64,000 bases of DNA, taken from contig NZ_PGTS01000002.1 in the NCBI RefSeq assembly GCF_002844235.1, forward strand, positions 1 to 64,000, written 5' to 3'. This DNA is from Thalassospira povalilytica. GTDB taxonomy: Bacteria; Pseudomonadota; Alphaproteobacteria; Rhodospirillales; Thalassospiraceae. Under the pieces are notes generated by a model. The model saw only the letters and a list, made by a program, of their open reading frames with translations, had not been told where the DNA came from and did no database searches. Below are positions 37,708 through 47,976 of the stretch, one piece after another (position 1 is the stretch's first letter; each line of letters opens with the position of its first letter). A program made the translations under genes and the position numbers.

Positions 37708-38931
37708 TTGAAGGTGGAGCTGTTCTGCGTGCTATCTGATCTCTTCAGAGATAGTAGGCGCACTGCCGGGTCTTTGCGGTGTTGCTATCGTGACTTCCTC
37801 TATACGCCAAGACATGCGGAATTATTGCATCTGCGGCGTAAGGAAACGATTCTGCTATCGGCGCGTTTCGCCGCCTTCTTTGTGTTGGTGCTGATGCTGG
37901 CTGTCCCGTTCTGGGATGGTTCTCTTTCGATTGATATGTGGTCCTCACAGGTCTTTGTGATGCGGCTGCTGGTGTCCGGGGTGGCCTTGGCCGTCATCAC
38001 CAACCGGGCGGTCAGTGCGCGCTTGCGTCGGCATTTTCCCTATTTGCCGATGTTGATGCTGATTGTTGCGGTCTGTCTGCTGACGGTATTTTGCGGCAAT
38101 GATCTTCAGGCGACCGAACGCATGCATACCGCGCACAGTTTCCTGATGCTGGGGCTGGTGGTGATGATTGCGATCATGCCCGTGACCCTGGTCGAAGCAG
38201 TCATGTTGTGTGTGCCGATTCTCGGGCTTCTGGTGGTCGGGGGCTATATCGACCTTGCCACCGGCATGATCCCGCTTGAATTGCTGTTGATGGTGCTGCT
38301 GCCACTTGCGGTCTTTTCGGCACTGGTACAGCTCTATCGTACGATTGTCGCGGCCCAGGAAATCGCCATTGATCCTTTGACCGGCTGTTATACCCGTGCC
38401 TTTGGCATGGAAATGATCAAGGTCAGCTTTGATGGCGCCCTGCGCAAAAAGGTGCCCTATACGGTGGCCTTTATCGATCTTGATGATTTCAAACAGATCA
38501 ATGACCGCTACGGGCACGACTATGGCGATCGCATTCTGGGAGAGGTCGGTGAAAATCTGGTTGCCCGGTTCCGGCGTTCCGATCTTGTCGTGCGCTGGGG
38601 CGGGGAGGAATTCCTGGTCCTGCTGCCCGAACTCGATCGCGCCCGCGCCGCCGAGGTCCTTGATCGTGTCATGGCACCGGGGTTGGCCGCCCTTGAAAAT
38701 GGTCAGGTCCAGAAAGCCAGTGTCGGTCTGTCTGAACGGATCGAAGATGCAATCGCCTTGCCGCAAAACCTGATCGAACTGGCCGACCGCCGCATGTATG
38801 AAGCCAAAAAACGCCGCGATCATGATGACATGATTGCAAACGGGCTGTCCGGACGTCGTCACCCGACCCGCAAGCCTGCTGGCGCACCCTGCAGCGCCAA
38901 TGTCCAGTCGGTTGACCGTACCCTGAATTGA
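37708..38931 (+). CDS. Membrane diguanylate cyclase (GGDEF)
   Basis: This enzyme makes cyclic di-GMP from two GTP. The N-terminal half has about six TM helices between residues 50 and 215. The GGDEF domain starts near D-P-L-T-G-C-Y-T-R-A. The active site is G-G-E-E-F at residues 298-302. An inhibitory I-site, R-R-S-D (289-292), lies the expected five residues before it, so product inhibition is likely. No EAL domain is present. The start is a TTG; a later start is possible, because the first 40 residues are not conserved in character. Confidence 0.88.
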   Translation: MKVELFCVLSDLFRDSRRTAGSLRCCYRDFLYTPRHAELLHLRRKETILLSARFAAFFVLVLMLAVPFWDGSLSIDMWSSQVFVMRLLVSGVALAVITNRAVSARLRRHFPYLPMLMLIVAVCLLTVFCGNDLQATERMHTAHSFLMLGLVVMIAIMPVTLVEAVMLCVPILGLLVVGGYIDLATGMIPLELLLMVLLPLAVFSALVQLYRTIVAAQEIAIDPLTGCYTRAFGMEMIKVSFDGALRKKVPYTVAFIDLDDFKQINDRYGHDYGDRILGEVGENLVARFRRSDLVVRWGGEEFLVLLPELDRARAAEVLDRVMAPGLAALENGQVQKASVGLSERIEDAIALPQNLIELADRRMYEAKKRRDHDDMIANGLSGRRHPTRKPAGAPCSANVQSVDRTLN

Positions 38932-39053
38932 TCGGTCTGATCCTGTATGCCCTTTGCCAGCATCGGGTAAAGGACGGCGGCGGTACGTGCTCCTGTTCTT
39001 CAACTGACAATTTGCATCGGAAGCACCGCAGCTCCTTAAGTCCATGTCCGGGA

Positions 39054-39095
<42 letters not shown>

Positions 39096-39766
39096 GCTTC
39101 ACACCACGGGCCATGCTTCTGGCGCTTAACGTCAGATGCCTGTTTGTCGGCGGTCTCTCGGACGCTTGGCGCTTGGGCTTGGCGCCGAAGCATCTGAGCA
39201 CCAGCATCGGCCATTCTGTTCCGCAGGGGGCATCCAGCACGCTACACCCACCTAAAGCACCCGATATCCGAAGCTCTCATAACCACTTCCGATTTACGAC
39301 GGCCTTTGCGCGGTGGTTCAAGCGGGCTGTGCAGGTTCGCAAGCTTTGGCGGTGTTGGCGCCTCGTTGGTTGCCCATGACGGTGTTTTGCGGGCATGCCA
39401 TCAAATCGCGGGTTTTTATTTTCTTTTGTGATCGACTTTAATCCCCGGCATTGGGGGAAAAAGTTCTGATACAATCAATGCTTGCGTGCATCTCTCGGGC
39501 TTTCGGTCTGTGTTTGACGGGCGAAACGCCGTTTGATGTGCTTGTCCCGGGTGGTTTTCTTGCTTTCAGGGGTGATTTTCCCGAATCACCCGAACCGGGC
39601 AGGGGGATTTCGGGCGATTGATGCGATGGATTCGCATCGATTCTTTTTCCAGATTCGAAAATCCGCTTTTCTTTGATGATCAAAAAATAGCCTCCCACAT
39701 CGGAAATTCAGACCGATTGGCGGGCATTGTCATAAAATTGTGATCAAAAAATATGCATCGGTATTT

Positions 39767-39795
39767 TTGACGAAAAAATAGTCAAAAAGCTATTG
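39767..39795 (+). promoter_or_regulatory. Promoter of the candidate sRNA
   Basis: TTGACG at 39767-39772 and CTATTG at 39790-39795 are separated by exactly 17 bases. This matches the alphaproteobacterial housekeeping pattern (TTGAC, 17, CTATNT). Transcription would start near 39802. Confidence 0.65.
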
Positions 39796-39801
39796 CGTCC
39801 T

Positions 39802-39933
39802 CCCCGTCAAATGGGTAATCTCCATTTGTGCGCTGCGGTAGGACGCAGTGCATTCCGGCGAGCGACTTGTCGCTCGTTTCTTGGACGTTTCCTCCCTAGA
39901 CTTGGGCCGCTGTCACAGGCGGCCTTCTTTTTT
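39802..39933 (+). ncRNA. Candidate small RNA, suhB/alpha-r15-like
   Basis: The predicted transcript of about 130 nt has three strong hairpins. TGCGCTGCG/CGCAGTGCA lies at 39829-39852, CGAGCGAC/GTCGCTCG at 39859-39876, and the terminator GGCCGC/GCGGCC at 39905-39924, followed by TTCTTTTTT. Between the second and third hairpin is a single-stranded TTTCCTCCC (CCTCCC at 39891-39896), an anti-Shine-Dalgarno motif. This layout resembles the suhB / alpha-r15 (MmgR) sRNA family as I recall it. A promoter is present at the right distance. Such sRNAs block translation of transporter mRNAs. Confidence 0.65.
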
Positions 39934-40080
39934 ACCTGAATTCAGCCATTTAGGTTGATTTCGGCTGTCTCAATAATCCTGTTGATATGCGTTTTGAATT
40001 TTTGCGCGGATTTTTGTGCGTTGCAAATCAACCACGCCGCGCCAGTATGCGCGGGGCTGATATTTCGGGGCACGATTGCC

Positions 40081-40923
40081 CTAATGGCTGCAATCGGTTC
40101 GGCTGACCCGGAATGTATTGAGATGTTTTTGACTGGTGACGTAGTTCTCGACAAATACGGCGCCGGCATTGACCAACAGTGCAATTTTCGGATCGCTGCA
40201 TAAATAGGCCGCGATCTGATCATGGGAGTCTGCGGTAAAGGCAAAGGCGGGATCATAAACGATATAGGTCCGCTGAAGCTCGTTCCGGGCAGCTTTGACC
40301 ATGACCAGGTCAACCGTTTCCCCCGTTGTGATTGGCAGCATCGGCTGAAGGTCGTTTGCGATCTTGCCAAGCTTCGCACTGAGCTGTTGCTGATCATCGA
40401 TCGTAAAGGCGGATGTCTTGAAATTGAATGACGTATAGGCACCCAGCATAATGATCGCCAGTCCGATCATGACGCCTTTGCCGCCAGACAGCAGGGATGC
40501 CGAGCCGGATCTTATGATACCCGGTCTTGTCCGACCGCTTTTCAAAAGCAGATAAAGATTGAGAACCGGGATAAATCCCAGAATGGCCAGTTGCTTCTGC
40601 CCGCCGATATCAAGCGCCCGGGCAACCGAAAGGCGGCCAAGAACAAAGCCCGCCACCATGGCGACAAGCAGCGGATATACCGTGATCACCCAGTAAAGAT
40701 TATGCTCGATCGCGGGCATGGTGAAAACATAGGCGACCCCGGAAAGTGCAATGGCAAATCCCAGAAGCGAAAGCCTGACAAAATACTGTGTTCGCGTGAT
40801 CGATACGTTGTTTCTGCGCGACATCGCGCCAAGCAATCCGGCAGCGGCAAACATGCAGAAATTCACCGCACGGGCGGCCTGATCGGGCAGGCCGGCATAG
40901 CTGGTCGCAAGATCGTTCAGCAT
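40081..40923 (-). CDS. Hypothetical membrane protein
   Basis: I do not recognise this 280-aa protein. It has four hydrophobic helices in the first 145 residues (for example V-N-F-C-M-F-A-A-A-G-L-L-G and V-T-V-Y-P-L-L-V-A-M-V-A-G-F). A fifth lies near 150-165 (V-M-I-G-L-A-I-I-M-L-G-A). A soluble C-terminal domain of about 110 residues follows. The first part is loosely like DUF805-type membrane proteins. A second frame over the left half is longer-reaching but has no coding character. Confidence 0.65.
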   Translation of the reverse strand: MLNDLATSYAGLPDQAARAVNFCMFAAAGLLGAMSRRNNVSITRTQYFVRLSLLGFAIALSGVAYVFTMPAIEHNLYWVITVYPLLVAMVAGFVLGRLSVARALDIGGQKQLAILGFIPVLNLYLLLKSGRTRPGIIRSGSASLLSGGKGVMIGLAIIMLGAYTSFNFKTSAFTIDDQQQLSAKLGKIANDLQPMLPITTGETVDLVMVKAARNELQRTYIVYDPAFAFTADSHDQIAAYLCSDPKIALLVNAGAVFVENYVTSQKHLNTFRVSRTDCSH

Positions 40924-41088
40924 CTTATCGCTCTTTCTCCCGATTGCGGATCACGCGTCGGAGAATAAGAGCGTTTCAGGCCCCACGGAACTAGCTGCAA
41001 GAGTAGGTTTTGCAGTTTATTTTAGAAAAATCGAATAATAAGTGTGTCGGGCTTGATATGTTCCCGGATCAGGGGCTTGATTCCGGAA

Positions 41089-41664
41089 TTATTTCTCGCG
41101 CGAGGGGTTGTTTTCCGGGGTTGTGCCGTCGCCATCGCCAAGGCCGCGCTGCATGATCACGCTATCGACCCAGCGGCCCAGCTTGAACCCGGCCGACTGA
41201 AGGGTTCCGGCAACCCGGAAGCCAAGCCGCGCATGAAGCCCGATCGATGCCACATTGGCACTATCGCCAATCACGGCCACCATCTGGCGGTAACCAAGCG
41301 CGGTACACCGTTTGATCAGTTCCGAAAGCAGGGCGCGCCCCGCACCCTTGCCGACAACATCGGGCGCGATATAGATCGTGTCTTCGACGGTAAAGCGATA
41401 GGCCGGGCGCGTTCGGTATGATCCGGCATAGGCAAAGCCTTCGACCCGGCCATCAAGTTCGGCGACAAGATAGGGCAGGCCGCGTTCGCGCACATGCTGC
41501 CAGCGTGATGTCAGTTCGGCAATTTCGGGTGCACGTTCTTCAAATGATGCCAGCCCGTGCAGGACGTGATGGCCATAGATTTCGGTAATGCGTTCGAAAT
41601 CTTCGGGTTCGGCATCGCGGATCACCAGATCGTGCAAAACAACGCTGGTCGCAGTATCGGTCAT
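41089..41664 (-). CDS. GNAT acetyltransferase, Pat/phosphinothricin type
   Basis: The GNAT fold is shown by I-R-D-A-E-P-E-D-F-E-R-I-T-E-I-Y at the start and the acetyl-CoA loop V-G-K-G-A-G-R-A-L-L near residue 115. The H-A-R-L-G-F-R-V-A-G segment near the end is also diagnostic. Together with S-Y-R-T-R-P-A-Y-R-F-T-V-E-D this matches the phosphinothricin/methionine-sulfone N-acetyltransferase group. It overlaps the stop of the upstream amidohydrolase gene by one base (TAATG), so the two are co-translated. Confidence 0.88.
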   Translation of the reverse strand: MTDTATSVVLHDLVIRDAEPEDFERITEIYGHHVLHGLASFEERAPEIAELTSRWQHVRERGLPYLVAELDGRVEGFAYAGSYRTRPAYRFTVEDTIYIAPDVVGKGAGRALLSELIKRCTALGYRQMVAVIGDSANVASIGLHARLGFRVAGTLQSAGFKLGRWVDSVIMQRGLGDGDGTTPENNPSREK

Positions 41665-42530
41665 TAAAACGGGTTCCCGTCGAGATCATGGAAGGCCGCA
41701 ATCAGATTGGTCATCTGATCACGCAGAATGTCAAAGCCGCGATGCGGGGTGATTGTGGCTTCGTCCATGTAAAGCGCGCGTGACAGCTCGATCTGAAGAC
41801 TGTGCACATGCTCTTCGGGGCGGCCGTAATGGCGCGTGCAATATCCCCCGGCATAGGGGTCATTATGCGCCGGGCCAAAGCCCATATTGCGAAGACAATC
41901 ATCCACAAACCGCGTCAATGACGGGTGGCATGAACTTCCATAGCAATCGCCAAGCACCAGATCAACGCGGTTTTTCATGCTGTCGGTGGAATCACCGGGC
42001 ATTGAATGGCAATCAATCAGAATGCAATAGCCGAAACTGTCGCGTGTCTGATCAATCAGTTTCTGCAACGCGCTGTGATAGGGCCGGTAATAGGTATCAA
42101 TTCGTTCGAATGCTTCTTCGACGGGCAGGCGGCTTTTGTAAATCTCGACCCCGCCGCTGACCACGCGCGGGATCGATCCAAGCCCCGAAAGTGCGCGCAT
42201 CGAATTGATTTCGGCATCATCGGGCAGATCGCCTTCGAACATGCGCGGATCAAGCTCCATCGCGGCCCGGTTCACATCGACATAGGCACGCGGAAATGTC
42301 GCGCATAAAAGCGGCGCGCCAAGTTTCGGAGCGGCTGTAAACAGCTGATCGACAAAGGCATCTTCCGATGCGCGCAGTTCGAGCGATCCGATCCGCGCGC
42401 TTTCAATAAGGTCCTGGGGGTACTGGCGTCCTGAATGTGGGGATGCAAACACCACTGGCAATGTTTGCCGTGGTGGCAGGATAACAGTAGCTGGGCCGGT
42501 TGAGGTAATTTCCGAAGGCAACTGGTTCAT
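41664..42530 (-). CDS. N-formylglutamate amidohydrolase-like protein
   Basis: The protein matches the HutG-type N-formylglutamate deformylase family, a zinc carboxypeptidase-like fold. V-F-A-S-P-H-S-G-R-Q-Y-P and E-D-A-F-V-D-Q-L are near the N-terminus, and I-D-C-H-S-M-P lies near residue 175. The later G-G-Y-C-T-R-H-Y-G-R-P segment fits too. In histidine degradation HutG releases formate and glutamate, but no hut genes are near. Here it is coupled to a Pat-type acetyltransferase, so it may act on N-acyl amino acids. Confidence 0.88.
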   Translation of the reverse strand: MNQLPSEITSTGPATVILPPRQTLPVVFASPHSGRQYPQDLIESARIGSLELRASEDAFVDQLFTAAPKLGAPLLCATFPRAYVDVNRAAMELDPRMFEGDLPDDAEINSMRALSGLGSIPRVVSGGVEIYKSRLPVEEAFERIDTYYRPYHSALQKLIDQTRDSFGYCILIDCHSMPGDSTDSMKNRVDLVLGDCYGSSCHPSLTRFVDDCLRNMGFGPAHNDPYAGGYCTRHYGRPEEHVHSLQIELSRALYMDEATITPHRGFDILRDQMTNLIAAFHDLDGNPF

Positions 42531-42686
42531 TGTCGTGCGTAACGTCCATCCCTGGTAACAGTGTTCTTCAATATCCCGCGGTCCCCAAAACCATCCTGCA
42601 CCCGATCAGGTGCAGCAGGCTTCCCTAGCATATGGTAATTGGAGCAGAATTGATGAAGATTTTTTGTCAAAAAACCATTTCTGGGG

Positions 42687-42715
42687 TTGCACCTTTGTCT
42701 GCCTTGGGCTAAATA
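42687..42715 (+). promoter_or_regulatory. Promoter of the tRNA-Val pair
   Basis: TTGCAC (42687-42692) and TAAATA (42710-42715) have a 17-base spacer, and a GC-rich discriminator (CCGCCTCGCC) follows, as in stringently controlled stable-RNA promoters. It would give a 5' leader of about 70 nt. Confidence 0.65.
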
Positions 42716-42790
42716 CCGCCTCGCCGACGCAAACGGCACGGACCAATCCTTTCACCCTGATCGGGGCGGTCTTTCAAAAGATGGATTTGC

Positions 42791-42867
42791 GGGCCTATAG
42801 CTCAGTTGGTTAGAGCGTTCGCTTGACATGCGAGAGGTCACAAGTTCGAGTCTTGTTAGGCCCACCA
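42791..42867 (+). tRNA. tRNA-Val (GAC), copy 1
   Basis: A complete cloverleaf of 77 nt with encoded CCA. The acceptor stem is GGGCCTA/TAGGCCC and the D-arm GCTC/GAGC. The anticodon stem TTCGC/GCGAG has loop TTGACAT, with anticodon GAC at its centre. The T-arm is ACAAG/CTTGT with TTCGAGT. It reads GUC and GUU valine codons. Confidence 0.97.
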
Positions 42868-42883
42868 TCTTTTGCACCCATAG

Positions 42884-42960
42884 GGGCCTATAGCTCAGTT
42901 GGTTAGAGCGTTCGCTTGACATGCGAGAGGTCACAAGTTCGAGTCTTGTTAGGCCCACCA
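42884..42960 (+). tRNA. tRNA-Val (GAC), copy 2
   Basis: Identical over all 77 positions to copy 1, with a period of 93 bases and a 16-base spacer. Both are likely processed from one transcript ending at the terminator just downstream. Confidence 0.97.
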
Positions 42961-42966
42961 TTCCCA

Positions 42967-42994
42967 CCCCGCCGGGTTGCCGCGCGGGGTTTTG
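42967..42994 (+). terminator. Terminator after the tRNA pair
   Basis: CCCCGC (42967-42972) pairs with GCGGGG (42984-42989), followed by TTTTG. Confidence 0.75.
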
Positions 42995-43012
42995 TGTTTC
43001 TGGCCTGTTTGA

Positions 43013-44155
43013 TCAGCGCATTTGCGCGATGCTTTTTCTGAACCGCATGGCGCTAAAGGCAAAGAACGCGCTGCCGATAACAAAGACCAAAAGAAATTCC
43101 GGCCACACCACATCAATGCCCGCTCCGCGAAACAGAATGGCTTGCGCATATTTCACGAAATGGGTCGATGGGGCGATCTGCATGATACTCTGAAGGGTTT
43201 CGGGCATGCTTTCAAGCGGGGTGGTGCCCCCCGAAAGCATGCGCAACGGCAGGACCACCAGGATAAACAGCAACCCGAATTGCGGCATGGATCGCGTCAT
43301 GGTTGCCAGGAAAATGCCAAGGGCTGTGGCAAAGAATAGATAAAGCACCGTACCGGCCATGAATAACAGCTTTGATCCGATCACCGGCACGCCAAGGATA
43401 AGCTCGACCACAAAGGTCAGCGACAGCGTGCTGGCAATCAGAATGACAAGCCCGTTGGCCCAGACCTTTGCCATCATGATTTCAAACGGATCAAGAGGCA
43501 TGACCAGAAGGTGTTCGATCGTGCCATGTTCGCGTTCGCGAATAAGGGCCGCCCCCGAAAGAATGATCGACAGCATGGTAATGGCATTGATGATTTCCAT
43601 GGTCGCGGTAAACCACGAACTGGTCGCATTCTGGTTATAGGCATAGCGCGTGACGATCTGGGCCGTGCTGTCGCCATTGGATCCGGCATAGGCCGATTTG
43701 CCGCCAAGCCAGGTTGATACTTCGCGCGATATGATATTGCTGACATATCCCTGGCCGATCCCGGCCTGCATCATCGCTGTGGCATCGATATTAAGCTGCA
43801 CTTCCGGATTGCGCCCGCCAATCAGGTCGCGTTCGAATTGCGGCGGGATCACCAGTACAAAGGTGAATTCACCGCTATCCATTGCCGCATCAAGGTCGCG
43901 TTCCTCGATCTGGACCGGGTTCTGGAAAAATGGCGGCAGGAATGAATCACGAATGCGCAGTGAAAGCGCCGATCCGTCCTGATCGGAAATCGCGATCGAC
44001 GCATGGTTGAGGTCATGGGAAAACCCGGTCGCCGCGTTATAGATCGCAAATGAAAACGCCCAGACAATCAGGATCATCAGAACGATGTCGCGTTTAAGGC
44101 TGTAAAGCTCCTTGATGCCAAGCCGATAGATATTGCTGATCCGTCTTGCCAACAT
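43013..44155 (-). CDS. yhhJ: ABC-2 type efflux permease (YhhJ-like)
   Basis: This membrane permease has an N-terminal TM helix and a large extracytoplasmic domain (I-A-I-S-D-Q-D-G-S-A-L-S). Five C-terminal helices contain R-E-R-E-H-G-T-I-E-H-L-L-V-M-P-L, a hallmark of ABC-2 exporters. It is the third gene of a yhiI-rbbA-yhhJ-type operon that exports drugs or other toxic compounds. Its ATG lies 3 bases after the stop of the ATPase gene; a GTG directly at 44158 is also possible. Confidence 0.88.
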   Translation of the reverse strand: MLARRISNIYRLGIKELYSLKRDIVLMILIVWAFSFAIYNAATGFSHDLNHASIAISDQDGSALSLRIRDSFLPPFFQNPVQIEERDLDAAMDSGEFTFVLVIPPQFERDLIGGRNPEVQLNIDATAMMQAGIGQGYVSNIISREVSTWLGGKSAYAGSNGDSTAQIVTRYAYNQNATSSWFTATMEIINAITMLSIILSGAALIREREHGTIEHLLVMPLDPFEIMMAKVWANGLVILIASTLSLTFVVELILGVPVIGSKLLFMAGTVLYLFFATALGIFLATMTRSMPQFGLLFILVVLPLRMLSGGTTPLESMPETLQSIMQIAPSTHFVKYAQAILFRGAGIDVVWPEFLLVFVIGSAFFAFSAMRFRKSIAQMR

Positions 44156-44158
44156 CAC

Positions 44159-46966
44159 TTAGGCCTCCTGCTTTTTCAAAAGCAGCATTGAAATCATGCT
44201 GAGTGCCGGGAAGAAGATCGCAAGCTTGATCAGTTCGGGATACAGCTCGGCAAAGCCAAGCGCCTTGGTAAAGGTGCCGACACTGATTGACATGAAATGC
44301 GATGTCGGGATGATGGTCGAAAGAACCGCCGGTGCGCCTTCCAGTGATGAAATCGGCTGCATCATTCCTGAAAACATCACCGATGGCACCATGGTAATGA
44401 TCGCCGTGCCAAACAGGGCGGCAATCTGGGTGCTGGTAAAGGACGAAATCAAAAGACCAAGCCCCGTGGTCGAAATCACAAACAATGTTGCCCCAAGCAA
44501 AAGCGTCAATCCATTGCCGCGCAACGGCACCTCAAACCAGAACAGCGCCATGGCACTCATCAGAAAAAAGTTGATCAAACCAAGTGCGATATAGGGCAAC
44601 TGTTTGCCCAACAGAAACTCAAGCTTTGAAACCGGGGTGACATAAAGATTGGTGATCGATCCCAGTTCCTTTTCGCGCACCACGCCCACTGCCATCAGAA
44701 CGGCCGGAATAAACATCAAAAGCAGGGCAATCACCGATGGCACCATGGCATAGATGCTTTTGAAATCCTGATTGTAGCGATACCGGGTTTCAATCTGGAT
44801 CGGCAGGGATGATGTCGTGCTGCCATCCTCACGGCGGGCAGATTCGCTCAGATACCGTTGATGGATGCCTTCGACATAGCCATGAATGGTCTCGGCCCGG
44901 AACGGCATGGTGCCGTCAATAAAGGCCCCGATTTCCGGGCTGGCACCCCGGCCGACATCGCGCCCGAAACCGGGCGGAATTTCAATCGCCAGTGAAATGC
45001 TGCCCGACAGCAACCGTGCCTCAAGATCGGCATTGCTGATCAGTGGTTCCTGTTCCCGAAAATAGCGCGATCCCGAAAGATTTTCGATATAGGTCCGGCT
45101 TTCCGGTGTCTGATCGCGGTCCAGCACCGCATAGGTCAGGTTTTCAACATCAAACGTAATGCCATAGCCAAAGACCGGCATCAGGATCGCCGTCCCGATC
45201 AGGGCAAACATCAGCCGGATCGGATCACGGATCAGCTCCATGGTTTCGCGCAATGAATAGGCCCAAAGTCGACGCGGGCTGAATATCGATGCCTTTGCCG
45301 GTTTCCAGTGATCGGGTTGAATGTCATCGCCCGAAATCTGATCTGGTTCCGGTTCGGGGGCGTTTTCCTGTTCACCACTAGCCTCGACCAGATAACTGAT
45401 AAAGGCTTCTTCAAGGGTTTCTGATCCGCGTCCCTTGGTGATTGCGTCGGGCGTGTCGCTGATCAAGACCTTGCCGGCATGCATTAGCGAAATGCGATCA
45501 CACCGTTCCGCCTCATTCATGAAATGGGTGGAAATAAAGATCGTCACACCGTGCTTGCGCGAAAGTTCGACCAGCAATTCCCAAAACCCGTCACGCGCCA
45601 CCGGATCGACACCCGATGTCGGTTCATCAAGGATCAGGATTTCTGGGTCATGAATGATCGCAACCGCCAACGACAAGCGTTGCCGCACACCAAGCGGAAG
45701 GCGCTCTGCCAGGTCATCGTGATATTCACCAAGCCCGAACCGTTCGGAAAGCGCGTCAATACGCGGCTTGATCTGATCCTCGGACAGGTGAAACAGCCGC
45801 GCATGCAGCTCAAGGTTCTGCATCACGGTCAGTTCGGAATAAAGCGAAAAGGCCTGGCTCATATAGCCAACCTTGCGGCGAAGCTCGATATCCTGGCCAT
45901 CAACCGGCATGCCAAAAAGTTCTGCCGTGCCTTCGGTGGCTGCCAAAAGCCCGGTCAGCATCTTCATGGTCGTGGTTTTGCCGCAACCGTTCGAGCCCAG
46001 AAACCCGAAAATCTCGCCTTTTTCGATGCGGAAACTGACATTGTCCACGGCGGTAAAATCGCCAAATCGCTGGGTCAGGTTTTCGGCAACAATGGCCGGT
46101 CTGTCGCCATGGCTGGTGCGCGGCGGAATGATCAGTTCATGATGTCCGCGGCGTTCTTCTTCGGGCAAAAGGGCGATAAAGGCCGCTTCAAGGTTATCTG
46201 TTCCGGTCCGGCTCAGGATGTCATCGGCACTGCCGGTCGCAAGGATCTTGCCGTCATTCATCGCAATCAGATGATCAAACCGGGCGGCCTCATCCATATA
46301 GGCGGTGGCGACAAGGACCGTCATCTCGCGCCGGGTTTCTCTGATTGCATCAATCAGTTGCCAGAATTGCCGTCGCGACAGGGGATCAACCCCGGTGGTC
46401 GGTTCATCCAAAATCAGGATATCGGGATCATGAATAAGCGCGCAACACAGGCCAAGCTTCTGTTTCATCCCGCCCGAAAGCTTTCCGGCGGGCCGTTCGG
46501 TAAAGGGTGCCAGTCCGGTCGCCTTGGTAAGGGACGCGATCCGCTCGTTGCGTTCTCGCTTGCCCTGGCCAAACAATCGGCCAAAGAAATCAAGGTTTTC
46601 GCGGATCGTCAGATCCATATAAAGGTTCTTGCCAAGCCCTTGGGGCATATAGGCAATCCGGGGCAGGATATCGTTGCGGTGGCCGCGATCGGCCATTGAT
46701 CCGTCCAATGTTTCAACCAACCCGTCCTGAACCTTGCGCGCCCCCGATATCAGGGCAAGGGCAGTGGATTTCCCCACACCATCCGGCCCGATAAAGCCCA
46801 CGGTCTGTCCGGTCGGGATTTCCAGATCAATGTGATCAAGCGCCGTGACCTTGCCATAGCGGTGGCACACATCTTTAAGCCGCACGGCATGTTCGATGGC
46901 ATGATCGACACCCTGAACGACGCCCTGACCGACAGCGTGAACGGGCTTTGAGCCGGTATCACTCAT
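44159..46966 (-). CDS. rbbA: RbbA-type fused ABC exporter: two ATPase domains plus permease
   Basis: This 935-aa protein carries two ABC ATPase domains and then a permease. Domain 1 has Walker [10 protein letters not shown], signature L-S-G-G-M-K-Q-K and Walker B L-I-L-D-E-P. Domain 2 has G-S-N-G-C-G-K-T-T, then L-P-L-G-V-R-Q-R as a weaker signature, and L-I-L-D-E-P. From about 560 an ABC-2 permease with six TM helices follows. The architecture matches E. coli RbbA (YhiH, about 911 aa), described as a ribosome-associated ATPase in older work. Overlap with the HlyD gene is one base (TAATG). Confidence 0.92.
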   Translation of the reverse strand: MSDTGSKPVHAVGQGVVQGVDHAIEHAVRLKDVCHRYGKVTALDHIDLEIPTGQTVGFIGPDGVGKSTALALISGARKVQDGLVETLDGSMADRGHRNDILPRIAYMPQGLGKNLYMDLTIRENLDFFGRLFGQGKRERNERIASLTKATGLAPFTERPAGKLSGGMKQKLGLCCALIHDPDILILDEPTTGVDPLSRRQFWQLIDAIRETRREMTVLVATAYMDEAARFDHLIAMNDGKILATGSADDILSRTGTDNLEAAFIALLPEEERRGHHELIIPPRTSHGDRPAIVAENLTQRFGDFTAVDNVSFRIEKGEIFGFLGSNGCGKTTTMKMLTGLLAATEGTAELFGMPVDGQDIELRRKVGYMSQAFSLYSELTVMQNLELHARLFHLSEDQIKPRIDALSERFGLGEYHDDLAERLPLGVRQRLSLAVAIIHDPEILILDEPTSGVDPVARDGFWELLVELSRKHGVTIFISTHFMNEAERCDRISLMHAGKVLISDTPDAITKGRGSETLEEAFISYLVEASGEQENAPEPEPDQISGDDIQPDHWKPAKASIFSPRRLWAYSLRETMELIRDPIRLMFALIGTAILMPVFGYGITFDVENLTYAVLDRDQTPESRTYIENLSGSRYFREQEPLISNADLEARLLSGSISLAIEIPPGFGRDVGRGASPEIGAFIDGTMPFRAETIHGYVEGIHQRYLSESARREDGSTTSSLPIQIETRYRYNQDFKSIYAMVPSVIALLLMFIPAVLMAVGVVREKELGSITNLYVTPVSKLEFLLGKQLPYIALGLINFFLMSAMALFWFEVPLRGNGLTLLLGATLFVISTTGLGLLISSFTSTQIAALFGTAIITMVPSVMFSGMMQPISSLEGAPAVLSTIIPTSHFMSISVGTFTKALGFAELYPELIKLAIFFPALSMISMLLLKKQEA

Positions 46967-47976
46967 TACTTCATGCTCTGGCGAAGGGTGGCGTCATCGG
47001 GCACATTTGGCGTGAATGCATCGGGCCAGTCCTGATGATCGGCCAGCATGATATAGGCCTCACCCGGAAGGCCGGTCTTGACCCGCTTGATATGTTCGGC
47101 AAGCAATTCCCGATCAATCCGGACCTTGACCCGGAACATCAGCTTGTCACGTTCGGACCGTGTTTCGACCTCGCGCGGGGTGAATTGCGCGTCATCGGCA
47201 ACAAACGATACCTTGGCCGGGATCACAAAGCCCGGTGCGGCATCGAGCATGATACGCGCCTCATTGCCAACAAAGGCCAGACCGGCCTGTCGCGTGGGAA
47301 GGAACACATTCATGTAAACATCGCTTAGATCAATCATCGTGATGACCGGCCCGCCACCCGACAAAACCTCGCCCGGTTCGGCAAGGCGATATTGTACGCG
47401 CCCATCGCGCGGTGCTTTCAGGACTGAATCATCAATCTGGACCTGAATGCGTCTTAGTTCCGCTTCGGTCGCCTCGACATTGCGTTGTGCACTCACAAGC
47501 TTGGCCTGTGCGGCACTAAGGGCCGCCTGCGCAACATCCCGGTCGGCCCGGCGCTGATCGACCTGTTCGCGGGAAATGTTGTTGTTTTTCACCAGCTCAT
47601 TGGCGCGCGCCAATTGCTGCTGGGCAAAGGAAAGCTCGCTTTGGCGCTGGATGATCAGGGCCTCGGCCTCGGCTATCCCCTGTTCGGCACCGGCAACTTC
47701 GGCCCGGGCGCGGGCCTGACTGGCCATCAGTTCGGCGGTGTCCATGCGTGCCAGAACCTGACCGGCACTGACCGTGTCGCCCTCATCAACCAGAACCTCG
47801 TCGACCCGCCCGGCATATTTGGTTGCCACCCGGATTTCTTCGGCTTCAATGCGGCCATTACCCGATGCGATAAAGTCGGGAAGCTCGGATTGCTGGGATT
47901 TCCAATAGGCAAAGCCGCCACCGGCAACTGCCACAATCACCACAAGAACAATCAGCACAGAACGCAGGTTCTTCAT
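46966..47976 (-). CDS. yhiI: HlyD/MFP-family periplasmic adaptor (YhiI-like)
   Basis: This is the membrane fusion protein that joins the ABC exporter to an outer-membrane channel. It has one N-terminal TM anchor ([15 protein letters not shown]). The lipoyl halves are [20 protein letters not shown] and the later A-P-R-D-G-R-V. Between them is a long coiled-coil hairpin (about residues 75-170). The length of 336 aa fits YhiI. It is the first gene of the operon; no TolC gene is nearby. Confidence 0.92.
   Translation of the reverse strand: MKNLRSVLIVLVVIVAVAGGGFAYWKSQQSELPDFIASGNGRIEAEEIRVATKYAGRVDEVLVDEGDTVSAGQVLARMDTAELMASQARARAEVAGAEQGIAEAEALIIQRQSELSFAQQQLARANELVKNNNISREQVDQRRADRDVAQAALSAAQAKLVSAQRNVEATEAELRRIQVQIDDSVLKAPRDGRVQYRLAEPGEVLSGGGPVITMIDLSDVYMNVFLPTRQAGLAFVGNEARIMLDAAPGFVIPAKVSFVADDAQFTPREVETRSERDKLMFRVKVRIDRELLAEHIKRVKTGLPGEAYIMLADHQDWPDAFTPNVPDDATLRQSMK

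Noticed and set aside
39942..40442. A 166-residue minus-strand frame overlapping the hypothetical membrane protein
   Set aside because: It overlaps the better-supported 280-residue membrane protein in another frame and is Ser/Arg/Pro-rich without TM helices or motifs.
42791..42960. tRNA-linked integrative element
   Set aside because: No integrase, no duplicated tRNA 3' end elsewhere and no island beside the tRNA genes was found. The neighbours are an ordinary efflux operon and an amidohydrolase gene.
42752..42967. A minus-strand frame with a repeated G-L-T-R-L-E-L-V-T-S peptide
   Set aside because: This is the well-known false peptide produced by reading tRNA genes backwards. Both copies coincide with the tRNA-Val genes.
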